This document shows, piece by piece, positions 32,036 through 39,051 of a DNA stretch of 54,627 nt. Location of the stretch: positions 1-54,627 of the forward strand of contig FR884014.1 of the NCBI GenBank assembly GCA_000435495.1, written 5' to 3'. Every line of letters starts with the position of its first letter. The first letter of the stretch is position 1. The stretch comes from Firmicutes bacterium CAG:552 (GTDB lineage Bacteria; Bacillota; Clostridia; Christensenellales; Pumilibacteraceae). The notes beneath the pieces are model-generated. The model was not told the origin of the DNA. It did no database searches and saw only the letters and a program-made list of their open reading frames with translations. The position numbers and the translations under genes are program-made.

Positions 32036-32068
32036 TTTACTTTCCTCCGTCAAATTATTTATATTACT

Positions 32069-32097
32069 ATATTAACATATAGACCTATATATGTCAA
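32069..32097 (-). promoter_or_regulatory. Promoter with an internal palindrome
   Basis: TTGACA (32097-32092), 17-nt spacer, TAATAT (32074-32069). The spacer contains ATATAG-N2-CTATAT (32077-32090), an inverted repeat fully between the -35 and -10. A second TTGACATATA copy lies 13 nt upstream. This looks like a repressor- or MerR-type controlled promoter. Confidence 0.65.
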
Positions 32098-32259
32098 GTA
32101 TATGTCAAGCCGTTTCTTTAATATATCAATGTTTGCGCAATTTAATTGCCGTCCTTTGCTTTTGCGTCTTTACTCTATTATGTATCCTTAAGAAGCCTTA
32201 CGCTTATTTTGATGATTTTTATCTAAAAATAAAAATTGCATAAAATTTTGCGGTTACGC

Positions 32260-32288
32260 TTGTCAAACCGAATAATATATGGTAAACT
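32260..32288 (+). promoter_or_regulatory. Lipoprotein gene promoter
   Basis: TTGTCA (32260-32265), 17-nt spacer, TAAACT (32283-32288). The 17-mer ATAATATATGGTAAACT that includes the -10 is also found, base for base, in the initiator tRNA promoter at 33435-33451. Confidence 0.7.
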
Positions 32289-32362
32289 GTTTGTAACGGC
32301 GATAAAAATCGGTCGACAAGAGCGTGTTTGTCGCAAATAACTCAATTAAGGAGAGTACTGTA

Positions 32363-33331
32363 ATGAAAAAGGTTATCGCTCTGCTTTTCTGTGCGGTTGT
32401 CGCATTTTCTGCGGGTATTACGCTGTCTGCGTGCAGCGTGACCGAATTGCCCATGGCGGAAATACTCGGAACTTACCAGCTGAAATCACGATTTGTCGCA
32501 AACCAAGAAGATGAGATCACCGTGCCGCAAATTGTAGGATACGGTTATTCGCTTTTGGAATATTTGGTGCTCACCAAAGATTCTGCCTATTACATAATGT
32601 CCGACTCCGATACCACTCCGTCGTGTTTCAAACTCGACGTAACGTACACGTATAGCATAAACGGCAAAAACATAAACGGCATAAAGCTTGCAAGCGGATA
32701 CGGATATGCCTACGACTTGAAAATAGGCAAAAATATAGTTCCCTATCTCTCTTTCGAAAATAATGTTTTTGTATACCCGCCCGATAATTCGCACATAGCC
32801 ACTAAAGGACGTTTTGTAAAAGTAGACAACGACACAACTTTTACTTTTGTAAATAACATATTTAAGTTGGACGAAGCTGACGGATTCGAGCCGGTTGATG
32901 GGATGTATCAAAAGTTGAATCGCACATACGAGTTTTTTGACGTGAATTATAAAAAGTCTACGGTACTCTGCAAATACATTCGATTCGACGCATATGCGAG
33001 TACCGCAACAGTATATTTCGTTACTCCCGATTATAAGAAACACACGGAAACGGTAAACATCAAATTAGGTCAAGTTCAGGAGGACGGCTCGTTTAGCGTA
33101 ACCATAGATCAGATAAGAGATTCCCTGTTCGACGAAGAAACAGGCCCGACAACTTATGCGCCCGAAACAACATACGTCTTTACTCGGGTAAATACGTTTG
33201 AGAAATACTCGTCATCGGCCAATCCTATGCTTACAGGCTCCATTGCCCTCGAATTAAGCCGAACGATGTCCGACACTCTGGACGAAAGAATAGAGACTTT
33301 TAAAGGACTTGACAGCGGCGACAATAACTAG
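32363..33331 (+). CDS. Putative lipoprotein of unknown function
   Basis: A 322-residue protein with a signal peptide (MKKVIALLFCAVVAFSAG) and a lipobox LSAC that puts the lipidated Cys at 24. The mature part looks like a beta-rich extracellular domain: repeated Tyr/Thr/Val strands, and GTYQLKSRFV near its start resembles the opening of small lipocalin-like or META-like domains, but I do not recognise the family. AAGGAGAG fixes the start. Monocistronic; the next gene is the tRNA. Confidence 0.8.
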   Translation: MKKVIALLFCAVVAFSAGITLSACSVTELPMAEILGTYQLKSRFVANQEDEITVPQIVGYGYSLLEYLVLTKDSAYYIMSDSDTTPSCFKLDVTYTYSINGKNINGIKLASGYGYAYDLKIGKNIVPYLSFENNVFVYPPDNSHIATKGRFVKVDNDTTFTFVNNIFKLDEADGFEPVDGMYQKLNRTYEFFDVNYKKSTVLCKYIRFDAYASTATVYFVTPDYKKHTETVNIKLGQVQEDGSFSVTIDQIRDSLFDEETGPTTYAPETTYVFTRVNTFEKYSSSANPMLTGSIALELSRTMSDTLDERIETFKGLDSGDNN

Positions 33332-33348
33332 TCCGAACCGCTCTGTCT

Positions 33349-33381
33349 GCGAAAATTCGATTATTTTGACGAATTTTTCGC
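33349..33381 (+). terminator. Possible terminator after the lipoprotein gene
   Basis: GCGAAAATTCG and CGAATTTTTCGC can pair with one bulged T around a 10-nt loop, 17 nt after the stop. There is no T run beyond the stem; low confidence. Confidence 0.4.
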
Positions 33382-33422
33382 CGGCGAACACATAAAAGCG
33401 ATATAGATTGTCATATATCCAC

Positions 33423-33451
33423 TTGACAAAGATTATAATATATGGTAAACT
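33423..33451 (+). promoter_or_regulatory. Initiator tRNA promoter
   Basis: TTGACA (33423-33428), 17-nt spacer, TAAACT (33446-33451). The -10 region and 11 nt of the spacer are identical to the lipoprotein promoter 1.16 kb upstream. Confidence 0.8.
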
Positions 33452-33466
33452 TAATCTGTTATCCGT

Positions 33467-33543
<77 letters not shown>

Positions 33544-33577
33544 AATTCTGAAGCCCTATAAATATGTCGGCTTCGCA

Positions 33578-33609
33578 CCTCCGAAATCTAACGATTTCGG
33601 AGGCTTTTT
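33578..33609 (+). terminator. Terminator after the initiator tRNA
   Basis: CCTCCGAAATC (33578-33588) pairs with GATTTCGGAGG (33593-33603), 11 bp with a 4-nt loop, followed by C and T5. It lies 35 nt beyond the CCA end. Confidence 0.92.
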
Positions 33610-33724
33610 CTTGTATTTTTTGCTTTTTCGCAACCGTTCAGTTTAAGGATAAATAGTGCAGAAAAAATATCACTTAAAAAATAATTTCGATCAGGATTTC
33701 AAACTTGCAATATCAATTTTTAAT

Positions 33725-33764
33725 GGCAGATGGTGCGTAAAATCATTGCATCTTCTGCCTTTTT
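33725..33764 (+). terminator. Terminator-like hairpin
   Basis: GGCAGA (33725-33730) pairs with TCTGCC (33754-33759), with further partial pairing inside, then T5. No gene is seen directly upstream, so this could end a small RNA or be a backup terminator for the tRNA. Confidence 0.5.
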
Positions 33765-34045
33765 AATATTTTGTCAGATGAATACGAAGACAAATTTAAC
33801 GAAAAATTAAAGTTTTTGTCATTTCGAGAAAAATTTGGTAGAAATTAAAACGGATATAACAAATCTATCGACACCCTTTTCGTTTTAAGCTCGATACATT
33901 TCCCATTAACCGTATTGTGTTCTGCCCTATCTTAACAGACTTTACAAAACAAACACCTTAAAAATAATATATTTACCGAGCCTATATTGTCATCCGATAT
34001 ATCGACTCAACAATCGTAATTTAACCGAGATCCGTTTAGAACGTA

Positions 34046-34086
34046 AAAAGGAACTCGAAAACAGTTATTGCTTTCAGGTTCCTTTT
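34046..34086 (-). terminator. Terminator downstream of the ECF gene
   Basis: AAAAGGAAC (34046-34054) and GTTCCTTTT (34078-34086) with inner GAAA/TTTC pairing. On the minus strand the stem runs into a T tract. It is 224 nt beyond the ECF stop. Confidence 0.6.
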
Positions 34087-34309
34087 AGTATTTTGGTTTT
34101 ACAGATACTTTATCGGTTACGCTACGCTTTACTCCCAACCTCGAGCGCACTGCGCATTAGTCAAAGTAAAAATTCTTAAATTTTCGCTCTTAGCGATACC
34201 GCAACGGAAGTTTACGACTTGCGACAATGCAATAATATCGACAATTTTGCGATTAAATCGTTTAGCGCACAATGCAGAGCCAAGACTGCTTCCGAACTTC
34301 CTCATTAAA

Positions 34310-34888
34310 TTATGCGTTTGACTGCGACGACTCTTCTTCTTTCTTCTTTTCATTCGGTCTCTTATACATTCCCATCCTTTCTGCAAGCTTCAATACTCCG
34401 CACTTATAGCAGATAAGCATCGAACAAACTGCGCCGAATGTTGACTGAGCAAGTTCGTAAGGAATATTTGCTATCGCACTCTCGATGGTTGAATATACAA
34501 ACGCCGCCCCTAAAAAGTATCCTATTGCCATTATTATTGCGCCTACGCTTACGCCTATGAGCGAACCGAGCCACGGCTTGGAGCGGAATGTATATCTCGA
34601 AAACAAAGAAACCGCTACGGCTTGCAGTCCATGCGTAAACAGAGACACTACCATTGCAGCCGGGTAAAAGAATAAATCTCCCAAAAACGAACCTACGCCG
34701 CCTACTAAGAATGCAGACACGGGATCCAGTATTATCGCAGCTATACATATCACCACGTCACATAAATACAAGTGTCCGCTACCCGGCATCGGTATTCCGA
34801 AAGAACTTACCGCAACGTTAAGCGCCATAAACACTGCCGTCAAACATATACGCAAAGTACTCGACTTCGCCCTACTCTTTTGTTCCAT
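34310..34888 (-). CDS. ECF transporter S component (vitamin uptake, probably B6-type)
   Basis: A 192-residue membrane protein with about six helices (residues ~10-170), of the substrate-binding S component type (PF07155-like, related to HmpT/PdxU proteins): IPMPGSGHLYLCDVVICIAA and FLVGGVGSFLGDLFFYPAA are the typical conserved stretch. It would work with a shared EcfAAT module, not encoded here. The C-terminal tail is charged (RPNEKKKEEESSQ). The start at 34888 is set by AAGGAAG. A PdxR-like regulator is divergently transcribed from an overlapping promoter, which suggests vitamin B6 as the substrate; this is an inference from context. Confidence 0.85.
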   Translation of the reverse strand: MEQKSRAKSSTLRICLTAVFMALNVAVSSFGIPMPGSGHLYLCDVVICIAAIILDPVSAFLVGGVGSFLGDLFFYPAAMVVSLFTHGLQAVAVSLFSRYTFRSKPWLGSLIGVSVGAIIMAIGYFLGAAFVYSTIESAIANIPYELAQSTFGAVCSMLICYKCGVLKLAERMGMYKRPNEKKKEEESSQSNA

Positions 34889-34908
34889 AACATTTATCTT
34901 CCTTTCGA

Positions 34909-34957
34909 TTGACTTTTTCAACAAAATCATTATAATATATTTTTGGGTATAAGTAAA
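34909..34957. promoter_or_regulatory. Overlapping divergent promoters sharing a palindromic -10
   Basis: Plus strand: TTGACT (34909-34914), 16 nt, TATAAT (34931-34936), toward the regulator. Minus strand: TTTACT (34957-34952), 17 nt, TATAAT (34934-34929), toward the ECF gene. The two -10 boxes share the palindrome ATTATAAT (34929-34936), so the two polymerases must exclude one another. ATACCA (34982-34987) and TGGTA (35011-35015) downstream resemble GabR/MocR-type half-sites. Confidence 0.7.
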
Positions 34958-35021
34958 TGTCCAATTCAGGTGTTTTTTATAATACCAGATTAAAAAGCAA
35001 ATTATAACTTTGGTAGCGACT

Positions 35022-36074
35022 ATGGAAAAAAAGTACGAAGAAATATATGCAAAAATAAAAGACGGAATAACTTGCGGCAAATATGCGATAGGAAGCAAAT
35101 TGCCGTCAAAACGTGAGGCGGCGGACATTTTCGGCGTCAGCGTTATCACGGTAGAATCCGCATACGAGTTGCTAATAAGCGAAGGTTTTGTTATTTCTAT
35201 GCCACGCAGCGGCTACTACGTTTGCGATCCCGATTCGGTCATCCCTAGAGTGGAAACAAAAAAACGCACGCTATATCCTCGGTTAGACGAACCTTCCTTT
35301 TCTTCGGTAATAGATTTCGAAAGTTCCGTTTGGTTTAAAACGGTACGCAAAGTTATGGCAGATTACGGTAATCTTTTGTTCGAAAAAGCTCCGGCGAGAG
35401 GCTGTAATATTTTGCGAAACGCAATTGCCGCATATCTATGGCGTTACAGAGGGATGGACGCAAATCCTTACAATATTATTGTAGGTTCGGGTGCTGAAAG
35501 TCTGTACGAAAACATAGTTAAAGTTTTGGGAAATGACGTTGTTTACGCCATAGAAAATCCCTCCTATGCTCAAATAAGACTTACTTATGGCGGCATGGGG
35601 TGCAAACTTGCCGCATTACCGCTCGGTAACGACGGTATCGAATCTGCAGCTCTCGATTCGACTGCTTTCGGCGCATTGCACGTTACTCCGTTTCATAGCT
35701 ACCCTTCCGGCATATCCACTTCTCTGCACAAGCGCAGAGAGTACCTTTCCTTTGCAAAACGATACGAAGCGTACGTTATAGAAGACGATTTTGACAGCGA
35801 ATTTTTTGTAAAGGGCAGGCCGATAGAAACGCTGTACTCCATGAACCCCGAAAGAGTGATTTATTTAAACACCTTTTCAAAAAGTCTTTCGCCTGCAATG
35901 CGACTGGGGTATATGATATTACCGGAGAGTCTTAATAAAACGTACGACGCAAAACTCGGCAAATTTTCTTGTTCGGTACCTGTTATGGATCAATACGTAT
36001 TAGCCGAATTTATAAGTTCGGGAAATTTCGAACGGCATCTTAATCGACGTCGAAAACAATTGATAAAAATATGA
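35022..36074 (+). pseudogene. MocR/PdxR-like regulator, C-terminally shortened
   Basis: A 350-residue protein with an N-terminal GntR winged helix (~5-70, LPSKREAADIFGVSVITVES, GFVISMPRSGYYV) and a fold-type I aminotransferase-like domain (~95-350). The PLP Asp lies in YVIEDDFDSEF and the Schiff-base Lys in LNTFSKSLSPAMRLGYM. Family members are ~450-480 residues; this one stops at RRRKQLIKI, where the last ~100 residues (small domain) should follow. Other frames beyond the stop give no recognisable continuation, so a deletion or decayed end is likely rather than a single frameshift. It may still be expressed. There is no strong ribosome site at the ATG. Probable regulator of the divergent ECF gene. 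Confidence 0.75.
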
Positions 36075-36427
36075 ACGTTATTTTTCGACATGCCGACCCC
36101 AAAAACGCCCTTCCTTTATTTCCGAAACAGCAACGCCTTTTTATATCTATCTTAATAGGCAACATGTATTTTTAAACTCGACACAATCACATTGACGCAC
36201 CGAGCATGGCCGATTGCCATAATATGATTTTACCGAGAAACAACGTTTTGATTATAACGCTTTCGCAAAAACAAGCCTACCGCTTTGTACCGACTTTAAA
36301 GATAAAATACTTTTGACGCCAACCAAAAAAAGAGCAACCGCTTTTTCGAACTTCCTCAAAACATCTGATTTTTGGGTGCAATTCGCCTTGCGTTTGCTCT
36401 TTTTGTAATTATTTTTCGTATACGTAT
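36075..36427. other. Region after the shortened regulator
   Basis: No gene is seen. A frame from ~36185 to 36317 (PRNNVLIITLSQKQAYRFV) is open but carries no family signature and may be the residue of the missing regulator end. A long terminator-like stem occupies 36327-36404. Confidence 0.4.
36327..36404. terminator. Bidirectional terminator between convergent genes
   Basis: AAAAAGAGCAA (36327-36337) and TTGCTCTTTTT (36394-36404) pair perfectly over 11 bp around a long loop, with A and T runs at the outside. It is placed between the plus-strand regulator and the minus-strand oadG. Confidence 0.75.
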
Positions 36428-36589
36428 TTAATTATCTCGATCGGTATCGTCGTTTTTCTTCTTAGGCGAAGTCAATTTGTTAAGCAAAGCGGTTACGCCG
36501 ATAATTATACCTATTACAAGAAAAATTCCCACAAGACCTTTGCCCATATATACCAAGCTTTTTACAAATTCAATAGGTTGAAATTCCAT
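36428..36589 (-). CDS. Small OadG-like sodium pump decarboxylase subunit
   Basis: A 53-residue protein: MEFQPIEFVKSLVYMGKGLV then a single membrane helix (GIFLVIGIIIGVTALLN, ~20-38) and a charged cytosolic tail (KKKNDDTDRDN). Size, topology and position directly after oadB (14 nt) fit the gamma subunit that anchors Na+-translocating decarboxylases (OadG/MmdD type). GGAG is at good distance from the ATG. It is shorter than most OadG proteins (~80 residues). Confidence 0.75.
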   Translation of the reverse strand: MEFQPIEFVKSLVYMGKGLVGIFLVIGIIIGVTALLNKLTSPKKKNDDTDRDN

Positions 36590-36603
36590 TTTCGTTATCT
36601 CCT

Positions 36604-37737
36604 TTAACCGAAAAAGTTAAGTATAAGTCCGCCGGCTATTACCGATGCAATCTGACCGGAAACGTTAACGCCCATCGAATGCATAAGCAAGAAGTTTTCC
36701 GGGTCTTCCTTAAGTCCCAATTTATGCACGACTCTGCCGGACATGGGGAACGCCGATATTCCGGCTGCACCTATCATGGGATTTATCTTTTCTTTAAGGA
36801 ACAGATTGAGGAACTTTGCAAATAATACGCCGCCTGCGGTATCGAATATAAACGCCACTAAACCCAATCCGATTATAAGCAACGTATCGGGTTTAAGGAA
36901 TACGTCATACTTCATCTGAGTAGCTATCGTTATACCTAAGAATATGGTAATAAGGTTAGCAAGCACTTTTTGCGCCGTTTCACTCAGCGAATTAAGAACG
37001 CCGCACTCTCTCATAAGGTTACCGAACATAAGGAAACCGACCAATGAGACGGAACCCGGAGAGACGATGCCGGCGATAACTGTAATAATGATGGGGAAAA
37101 GTATTCTCGTAAGCTTGCTTACCTGCTTAGGACGATACGGCATACGTATCAAACGCTCTTTTTTAGTAGTAAGCAATTTGATTACAGGCGGCTGAATTAT
37201 AGGCACCAACGCCATATACGAGTATGCAGCAACCATTATTGCGCCTATATATTTGGAACCCAGTTGTTGAGCTACGACTATGGCTGTAGGCCCGTCTGCC
37301 GCTCCTATAATGGATATCGACGCCGCATCGGTTATATCGAAAAACATCGACGCTACGCATAATGTAAAGAAAATGCCGAATTGAGCAGCCGCACCGAATA
37401 TCATAAGCTTAGGATTAGATAGAATAGGTCCGAAGTCTATCATTGCGCCAACACCGATAAAAAGCAGCAACGGGAACAATTCGTTTTCGATACCTGCCCT
37501 ATACAAAACGCTCAAAGCGCCTTCTTGCAACGCCTCGCCTACCGTTTGGTCAACTGCGCCTGAAAGCGGCAAATTAACCAAAATTACGCCGAAACCTATC
37601 GGCAAAAGCAACGTCGGCTCCATATCCTTCTTTATGGCAAGAAAGATAAGCACCCCTCCTATTGCCCACATTATGAGCATTCGGTAATCGAAATTTTCGA
37701 TCAGATTCTCATAAAGAAACGAGAAAAATTCCCCCAT
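36604..37737 (-). CDS. oadB: Na+-translocating decarboxylase beta subunit
   Basis: A 377-residue polytopic membrane protein, the ion channel of sodium-pump decarboxylases (oxaloacetate, methylmalonyl-CoA or glutaconyl-CoA type). Family motifs are intact: GAADGPTAIVVAQQLGSKYI with the Asp thought to bind Na+, and GAAGISAFPMSGRVVHKLGL, MHSMGVNVSGQIASVIAGG. It decarboxylates the carboxybiotin of an alpha/biotin-carrier complex and exports Na+. Neither alpha nor biotin carrier is in the window, so it must pair with subunits elsewhere. A riboswitch-like leader lies in its 5' UTR. GGAGG precedes the ATG. Confidence 0.95.
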   Translation of the reverse strand: MGEFFSFLYENLIENFDYRMLIMWAIGGVLIFLAIKKDMEPTLLLPIGFGVILVNLPLSGAVDQTVGEALQEGALSVLYRAGIENELFPLLLFIGVGAMIDFGPILSNPKLMIFGAAAQFGIFFTLCVASMFFDITDAASISIIGAADGPTAIVVAQQLGSKYIGAIMVAAYSYMALVPIIQPPVIKLLTTKKERLIRMPYRPKQVSKLTRILFPIIITVIAGIVSPGSVSLVGFLMFGNLMRECGVLNSLSETAQKVLANLITIFLGITIATQMKYDVFLKPDTLLIIGLGLVAFIFDTAGGVLFAKFLNLFLKEKINPMIGAAGISAFPMSGRVVHKLGLKEDPENFLLMHSMGVNVSGQIASVIAGGLILNFFG

Positions 37738-37773
37738 AATTTCCTCCGAACATAGTATGGCTTAAAAAGAAAT

Positions 37774-37902
37774 AAAAAAGACCTTTACCACGATAACCAT
37801 AGTTATACGGTAAAAGTCTTGTCTGTTTAATACAAAAGCGGGCATAAAAGCCGTATTGACGCCGTTTGCAACGGTAACTTACCGCCGACTACTCCCTTTC
37901 AA
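37774..37902 (-). promoter_or_regulatory. yybP-ykoY-type (Mn2+) riboswitch with terminator, upstream of oadB
   Basis: The minus-strand leader begins GAAAGGGAGTAG, matching the AGGGGAGTAG that opens the yybP-ykoY family. CGTCAATACGGC follows (the family's CGTCAUUACGGC-like loop), then ACAAGACTTTTACC, the 3' strand of the P1 helix. The same AAGACTTTTACC (37820-37809) can instead pair with GGTAAAGGTCTT (37789-37778), which runs into T6: an alternative terminator ~37 nt before the oadB ATG. Ligand binding should hold P1 and prevent termination (ON switch), as known for this family. The Na+-sensing DUF1646 class cannot be excluded by eye. Confidence 0.75.
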
Positions 37903-37910
37903 GCAAATGT

Positions 37911-37940
37911 ATTTTAGCATACCCGTTTCCGTGTTGTCAA
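37911..37940 (-). promoter_or_regulatory. Promoter of the riboswitch-oadB-oadG unit
   Basis: TTGACA (37940-37935), 18-nt spacer, TAAAAT (37916-37911). The expected transcript start is just before the aptamer at ~37903, so the RNA begins with the riboswitch. Confidence 0.85.
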
Positions 37941-38053
37941 GAACTTTTCGAAGATAAAATAATTTTATCGGGGTTCCTCTTCAAAAAAGCTCGGCTGACT
38001 CCGCTGTTTATGCGCTAAAAACTCGCATACATATTATCTCTACTGCAACAATT

Positions 38054-38959
38054 TTACTTTCGTCTCGCCTTACGTTTTTGATTAATTATTTCCAGAGCCT
38101 GTTCGTCTATAACCTTTATCTCGCATTCTTTTGCGATGTCTGCCATCTGCGTAAGCGCCGCCTTTAAAAATACTCTCGGGATTTTTGTAAGCTTTGCGCA
38201 AGCTTCGGTCGTAAATTTTATCTCCGGATCGATACGCTCGGCGCAGTAAATGACAGACTTTACGTCTCCTTCGTGCGCTTTGATTTTTACTGAAAAGGGA
38301 CGCCGGAAAGACGAACACCAAAAGTTAGTGCTGTCTCTATATCCGTAATCGACGGGAACGGGCGGGAATTTACATGCCGAAACACCGCCGATTATCGCCG
38401 AATAATACGGCTCCTTCATAAGAATACGATCCACCTTAAGAATAAAGTGTGCGCCGTGCTTACTCGTAATTCCGTTAAACTGCCTGTACGGCGGATCGTA
38501 CCCCTCGATACACCCCGGTTTGTCGTTATATGCTTCTTCCAGGCTGTCATCCCAAGTGCATTCCATTACCTCAAAGGCTTCGTTTACTATCTGCGGTCTA
38601 CCTTTGACATCGCTGTCTACAAGAGTAAACAAACAATCTTTCATTTTGTCTTCGGTCTTGTCGCCCGGGTAGCCGAGTCTCACTGCCTCGGTAAAATACT
38701 TCTTTTTGTCCGGGATAAAGTTTAGCGTAACCTTCTTGGTACGTAAGATATTTTGAGCGGTATTAGAACTGTTTCTGATTATCAATATCATTGCGTAGTA
38801 ATCTTTGCCCGCTACGTAATACGGGAAACACAGCGAGTACGAACCGAGGTTCGTCCTCCCGTTTTCGCTTACCGTGGACGCCATTATGGTTGGCATTGGG
38901 AAAAATAAAGAAGACTGATAAAAGTTGTCTACGATTCTCAAATTTTTAAATTCTTTCAT
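38054..38959 (-). CDS. Flavin reductase-like protein with C-terminal PCP_red-like domain
   Basis: A 301-residue protein. Residues ~15-210 fit the flavin reductase-like FMN-binding split barrel (MASTVSENGRTNLGSYSLCF, then NILRTKKVTLNFIPDKKKYF). Residues ~245-295 resemble the small PCP_red helical domain (IKFTTEACAKLTKIPRVFLK, CEIKVIDEQALEIINQ). It probably binds FMN and handles electrons; substrate unknown. It follows pdp by 92 nt and has no clear ribosome site, but a tiny frame that ends 18 nt upstream could couple its translation. It may be transcribed with the deo operon. Confidence 0.8.
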   Translation of the reverse strand: MKEFKNLRIVDNFYQSSLFFPMPTIMASTVSENGRTNLGSYSLCFPYYVAGKDYYAMILIIRNSSNTAQNILRTKKVTLNFIPDKKKYFTEAVRLGYPGDKTEDKMKDCLFTLVDSDVKGRPQIVNEAFEVMECTWDDSLEEAYNDKPGCIEGYDPPYRQFNGITSKHGAHFILKVDRILMKEPYYSAIIGGVSACKFPPVPVDYGYRDSTNFWCSSFRRPFSVKIKAHEGDVKSVIYCAERIDPEIKFTTEACAKLTKIPRVFLKAALTQMADIAKECEIKVIDEQALEIINQKRKARRK

Positions 38960-39051
38960 AATAAACTGCTTTATAGATTACGGCTGAACGCCGGACTCGC
39001 CAAATTCTATTACTTCTACTTCGGCCGCTGTTTTTGCCGCCGCTATATTAA

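Larger units (their letters stand above)
33610..34309. other. Gene-free stretch between the tRNA and the ECF gene
   Basis: About 700 nt. It holds a second terminator-like hairpin (GGCAGA...TCTGCC plus T5, 33725-33764) and another (AAAAGGAAC/GTTCCTTTT, 34046-34086), the latter placed to end the minus-strand ECF transcript. A short coding-like frame (SDEYEDKFNEKLKFLSF, stop at 33848) has no start and may be a remnant. The open minus frame at 34129-34386 overlaps the ECF gene end and lacks a ribosome site, so it was not called. A small RNA between 33610 and 33764 is possible but unsupported. Confidence 0.5.

Noticed and set aside
34129..34386. Minus-strand frame of 85 codons after the ECF gene
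   Set aside because: Overlaps the end of the ECF gene in another frame, no ribosome site, odd composition.
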